Assembly (NCBI GenBank): GCA_003500135.1
Contig: DNTA01000177.1
Span: 1-17,053, forward strand
Length of the DNA stretch: 17,053 nucleotides
Direction of reading: 5' to 3'
Source: Cytophagales bacterium
Lineage (GTDB): Bacteria > Bacteroidota > Bacteroidia > Cytophagales > Cyclobacteriaceae
Positions 16,101-17,053 of the stretch are shown one piece after another. The notes under the pieces were generated by a model. That model was not told the DNA's origin. It saw nothing but the letters and a program-made list of their open reading frames with translations, and searched no databases. Position numbers and translations under genes: made by a program. The stretch's first letter is position 1, and each line of letters opens with the position of its first letter.

Positions 16101-17053
16101 ACCAATCTGGAAATTTATTTCAATGAAAATATTTACCGTTTGTTCCGCTTTATCCTTCGCGATGATCTGGCGGTTAGCCAAAACCTGCAGGTCATCCAAT
16201 CGATATTGGAAAAACCGGAGTATGGGTGCGGACTGGATGGTATAGTGGTAGACGATCCTCAGGAGTGCCTCGAAGAAAGGGATATCCCAATTGACGGAGA
16301 GATCTGGGACCCACAACCTATACCGATTAGTGAGGGGGACAACGACCAGGTGGTGGCTACATTGGCGCCAAAACCAGATGTAATGGCAATCTCTATGGAG
16401 CTCAACGGCACCTCGACCAATGAAGCAAGGAACACCGGTACACGACTATTATCTGGTGACGGGATTGTGGATAAATCATTTGCGGGCAAAACTGCGGAGA
16501 ATCAGGTGGACCCGGTATTAAAACAGATCGAAGAAGAAATACTGGCGGAAATTCATTCTGAACGCACCCAAAAGCAAGTGTCGGATCAACAGAGTTTACA
16601 AAGTGGCGGCTATATGATGTCCGCTCCTTCCAATCCGCCTACCCCGGTAGAACTGCCCAGTGATCAGCGTGACGCCCTGATAGCCTTTTATAATGCCATG
16701 GATGGCGATAACTGGACTAATATACCTGAAGAGCAAAAATGGAAACAAAATGGGGTATTCACTGACGATATTAGTACCTGGTTTGGGGTGACTTTGGATG
16801 GCCAGGGGAATGTTATTGAATTGATTCTTATCAATGTTGGAATGTCCGGTGTTATTCCGGATGAGTTATACTCTTTATCGAAACTTCAGGAAATACGCTT
16901 AGTTGGACCAAATCTACAAGGTCCAATATCACATCTAATAGGTGATCTAAATGATCTATTTCGAATTCATATAGTAAGTGAACAATTAAATAGTAAAATT
17001 CCTGAACAAATTGGTGCATTGACCAACTTAGAATTTATATATATGCCAAGTTC
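13146..17053 (+). CDS. Giant secreted RHS-associated protein, 3' end beyond the window
   Basis: The frame is open without a stop to 17053, over 1300 residues. I chose ATG 13146 because it gives a normal signal peptide (MRKVTVLLISILTL to ANAQ); the in-frame ATG 13107 adds 13 residues and overlaps the LolA-like gene. Landmarks: EYDVEWVYLNEHE (~200), LWFRIREVGY (~245), NWQQVNTYAEEGKNKKVLSY (~288), ESYYDYEGRPVVNVLPVPAG (~331), YIDQEGRTIATALAGENPDE (~498), FGCQTCTFDLKIEITDPNG (~578), CDVCTDCP (~690), and an LRR cap with MDGDNW (~1188) followed by LRRs (LYSLSKLQEIRLVGPNLQG) to the edge. These are typical of large bacteroidotal proteins that end in RHS/YD repeats and a variable tip. No YD-repeat core or toxin is inside the window. 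The function is inferred from family resemblance. Confidence 0.75.
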   Translation, partial: MRKVTVLLISILTLSVTIANAQDAVAPEPVRTNRNGQDQVQNIQDEDYDLTSLSDGQILPVFPAPPCQDGEHYFGIQLLYDFSDLNTSDSWNVTVNVSFLDQGVAQWNGDLSLDLATQTITDTRFHPDLLTCSDDYEIRINSISSTGTLPAAAIMLRFKLFQIRETAFNKSNELSIAVSQSSQPEDILLAWSGVQPGAWEYDVEWVYLNEHETSYDKNVYTAFANKEAVRVTTSSLHYILKHFYPDGQLWFRIREVGYRPEYPGYRYLGYWNYVSTPYECTNPNPDYNWQQVNTYAEEGKNKKVLSYFDGSLRNRQTLTNLSTEQQSLVAESYYDYEGRPVVNVLPVPAGDNVLTYHNGFNDFETRDSEVAANISDRRKKFHYDNGFLLNSTLDQTTGAGKYYSANNDMGGIHHDFLPDANGFAYRQTVYTNDGGQWPVVQSGVGETFQTDFGKTTRYFYGQAAPAELIRLFGSNVGNAPHYKKNAVVDPNGQASISYIDQEGRTIATALAGENPDELEPLPSLNEIPEDQVSVSLTEKNKVVDHTKVIDHKILNVAPATGYTFTYNLNALGSAVDVFGCQTCTFDLKIEITDPNGLAVDLSSQPGNETTNGTAYIRQNITAADCNTPVSVNDITLDLTFDEVGDYTVTKTLVANDITLEEMRSEVIQLTEVQDKFTEIETTIVIDESDCDVCTDCPENAGFIEDAITNIADFDCRNIRMEIIQDIRNDVGDQNYDPTSEEIEDHENYCAYSLCVKNTESDEFEKRLTMAEPWSGIYGDLLTNDPFFADGGGLSGDGLLSTVQTRLSAILFKIPYDNDGNGTEDGVNTFVGNWNNVNDVGWDGNDFLDYYGNPDFLIDENGNLDPVNGYHILYYDLQEQYANGFLTEEEYDERVEQQRWTYYVNFYLEAKRKTKINDSEYADCPKALETLGVTDELPKDPDEIRDLGEDDFVYTPVSDIELNTTISQIEANCDIELSDYDKNVIKTNLEIYFNENIYRLFRFILRDDLAVSQNLQVIQSILEKPEYGCGLDGIVVDDPQECLEERDIPIDGEIWDPQPIPISEGDNDQVVATLAPKPDVMAISMELNGTSTNEARNTGTRLLSGDGIVDKSFAGKTAENQVDPVLKQIEEEILAEIHSERTQKQVSDQQSLQSGGYMMSAPSNPPTPVELPSDQRDALIAFYNAMDGDNWTNIPEEQKWKQNGVFTDDISTWFGVTLDGQGNVIELILINVGMSGVIPDELYSLSKLQEIRLVGPNLQGPISHLIGDLNDLFRIHIVSEQLNSKIPEQIGALTNLEFIYMPS

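Noticed and set aside
15573..16316. A 247-codon minus-strand open frame
   Set aside because: It lies opposite the third giant gene, whose reading frame is continuous and has recognisable motifs; the antisense product is hydrophobic and Val/Ile-rich without any family pattern.

Overview
The window looks like chromosomal DNA of a Bacteroidota bacterium, probably a gliding or marine Cytophagales-type organism. This rests on the protein families (SprB-like repeat, PKD, plant-type LRR, bacteroidotal RHS-associated giant secreted proteins), on signal peptides ending in an A-x-A-Q style, on weak or absent Shine-Dalgarno sequences and on moderate GC with AT-rich patches. The genus cannot be fixed from the sequence alone.

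Layout. At the left edge (1-232) lies the end of an IS66-family insertion sequence, with the 5' part of its tnpA on the minus strand. Its presumed terminus abuts a plus-strand gene (235-1530) that has lost its 5' end, including any signal peptide. Tightly packed or overlapping plus-strand genes follow: an SprB-like exported protein (1535-2344), an OmpH/Skp-like periplasmic protein (2334-2843), a small lipoprotein (2827-3285), a 1588-aa SpvB/TcB-like protein (3313-8079) and a 1228-aa LRR/Ig/PKD/jelly-roll mosaic protein (8083-11769). A 655-bp non-coding gap (11770-12424) is filled by about three copies of a 162-174-bp tandem repeat. After it come a LolA-like protein (12425-13123) and a giant RHS-associated secreted protein that starts at about 13146 (or 13107) and stays open to the window edge, over 1300 codons.

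How the genes may work together. The three giant proteins carry signal peptides and together resemble the separate blocks of bacteroidotal RHS/Tc-like surface proteins: an N-terminal SpvB/TcB-like block, a middle block ending in a YD-type motif, and an RHS-associated block whose core and variable tip should lie downstream of 17053. The small genes encode likely envelope helpers (Skp-like, LolA-like, lipoprotein, SprB-like, truncated barrel-like protein). My working inference is a multi-protein export and display system for a split RHS/Tc-like machine. No toxin domain or immunity gene is visible in the window.

Two of the giant proteins carry LRR modules of the same type, introduced by the same DGDNW motif. 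The LRR coding stretches are visibly more AT-rich than the RHS-like backbone, which suggests module insertion or shuffling. No rRNA, tRNA or CRISPR array was seen.
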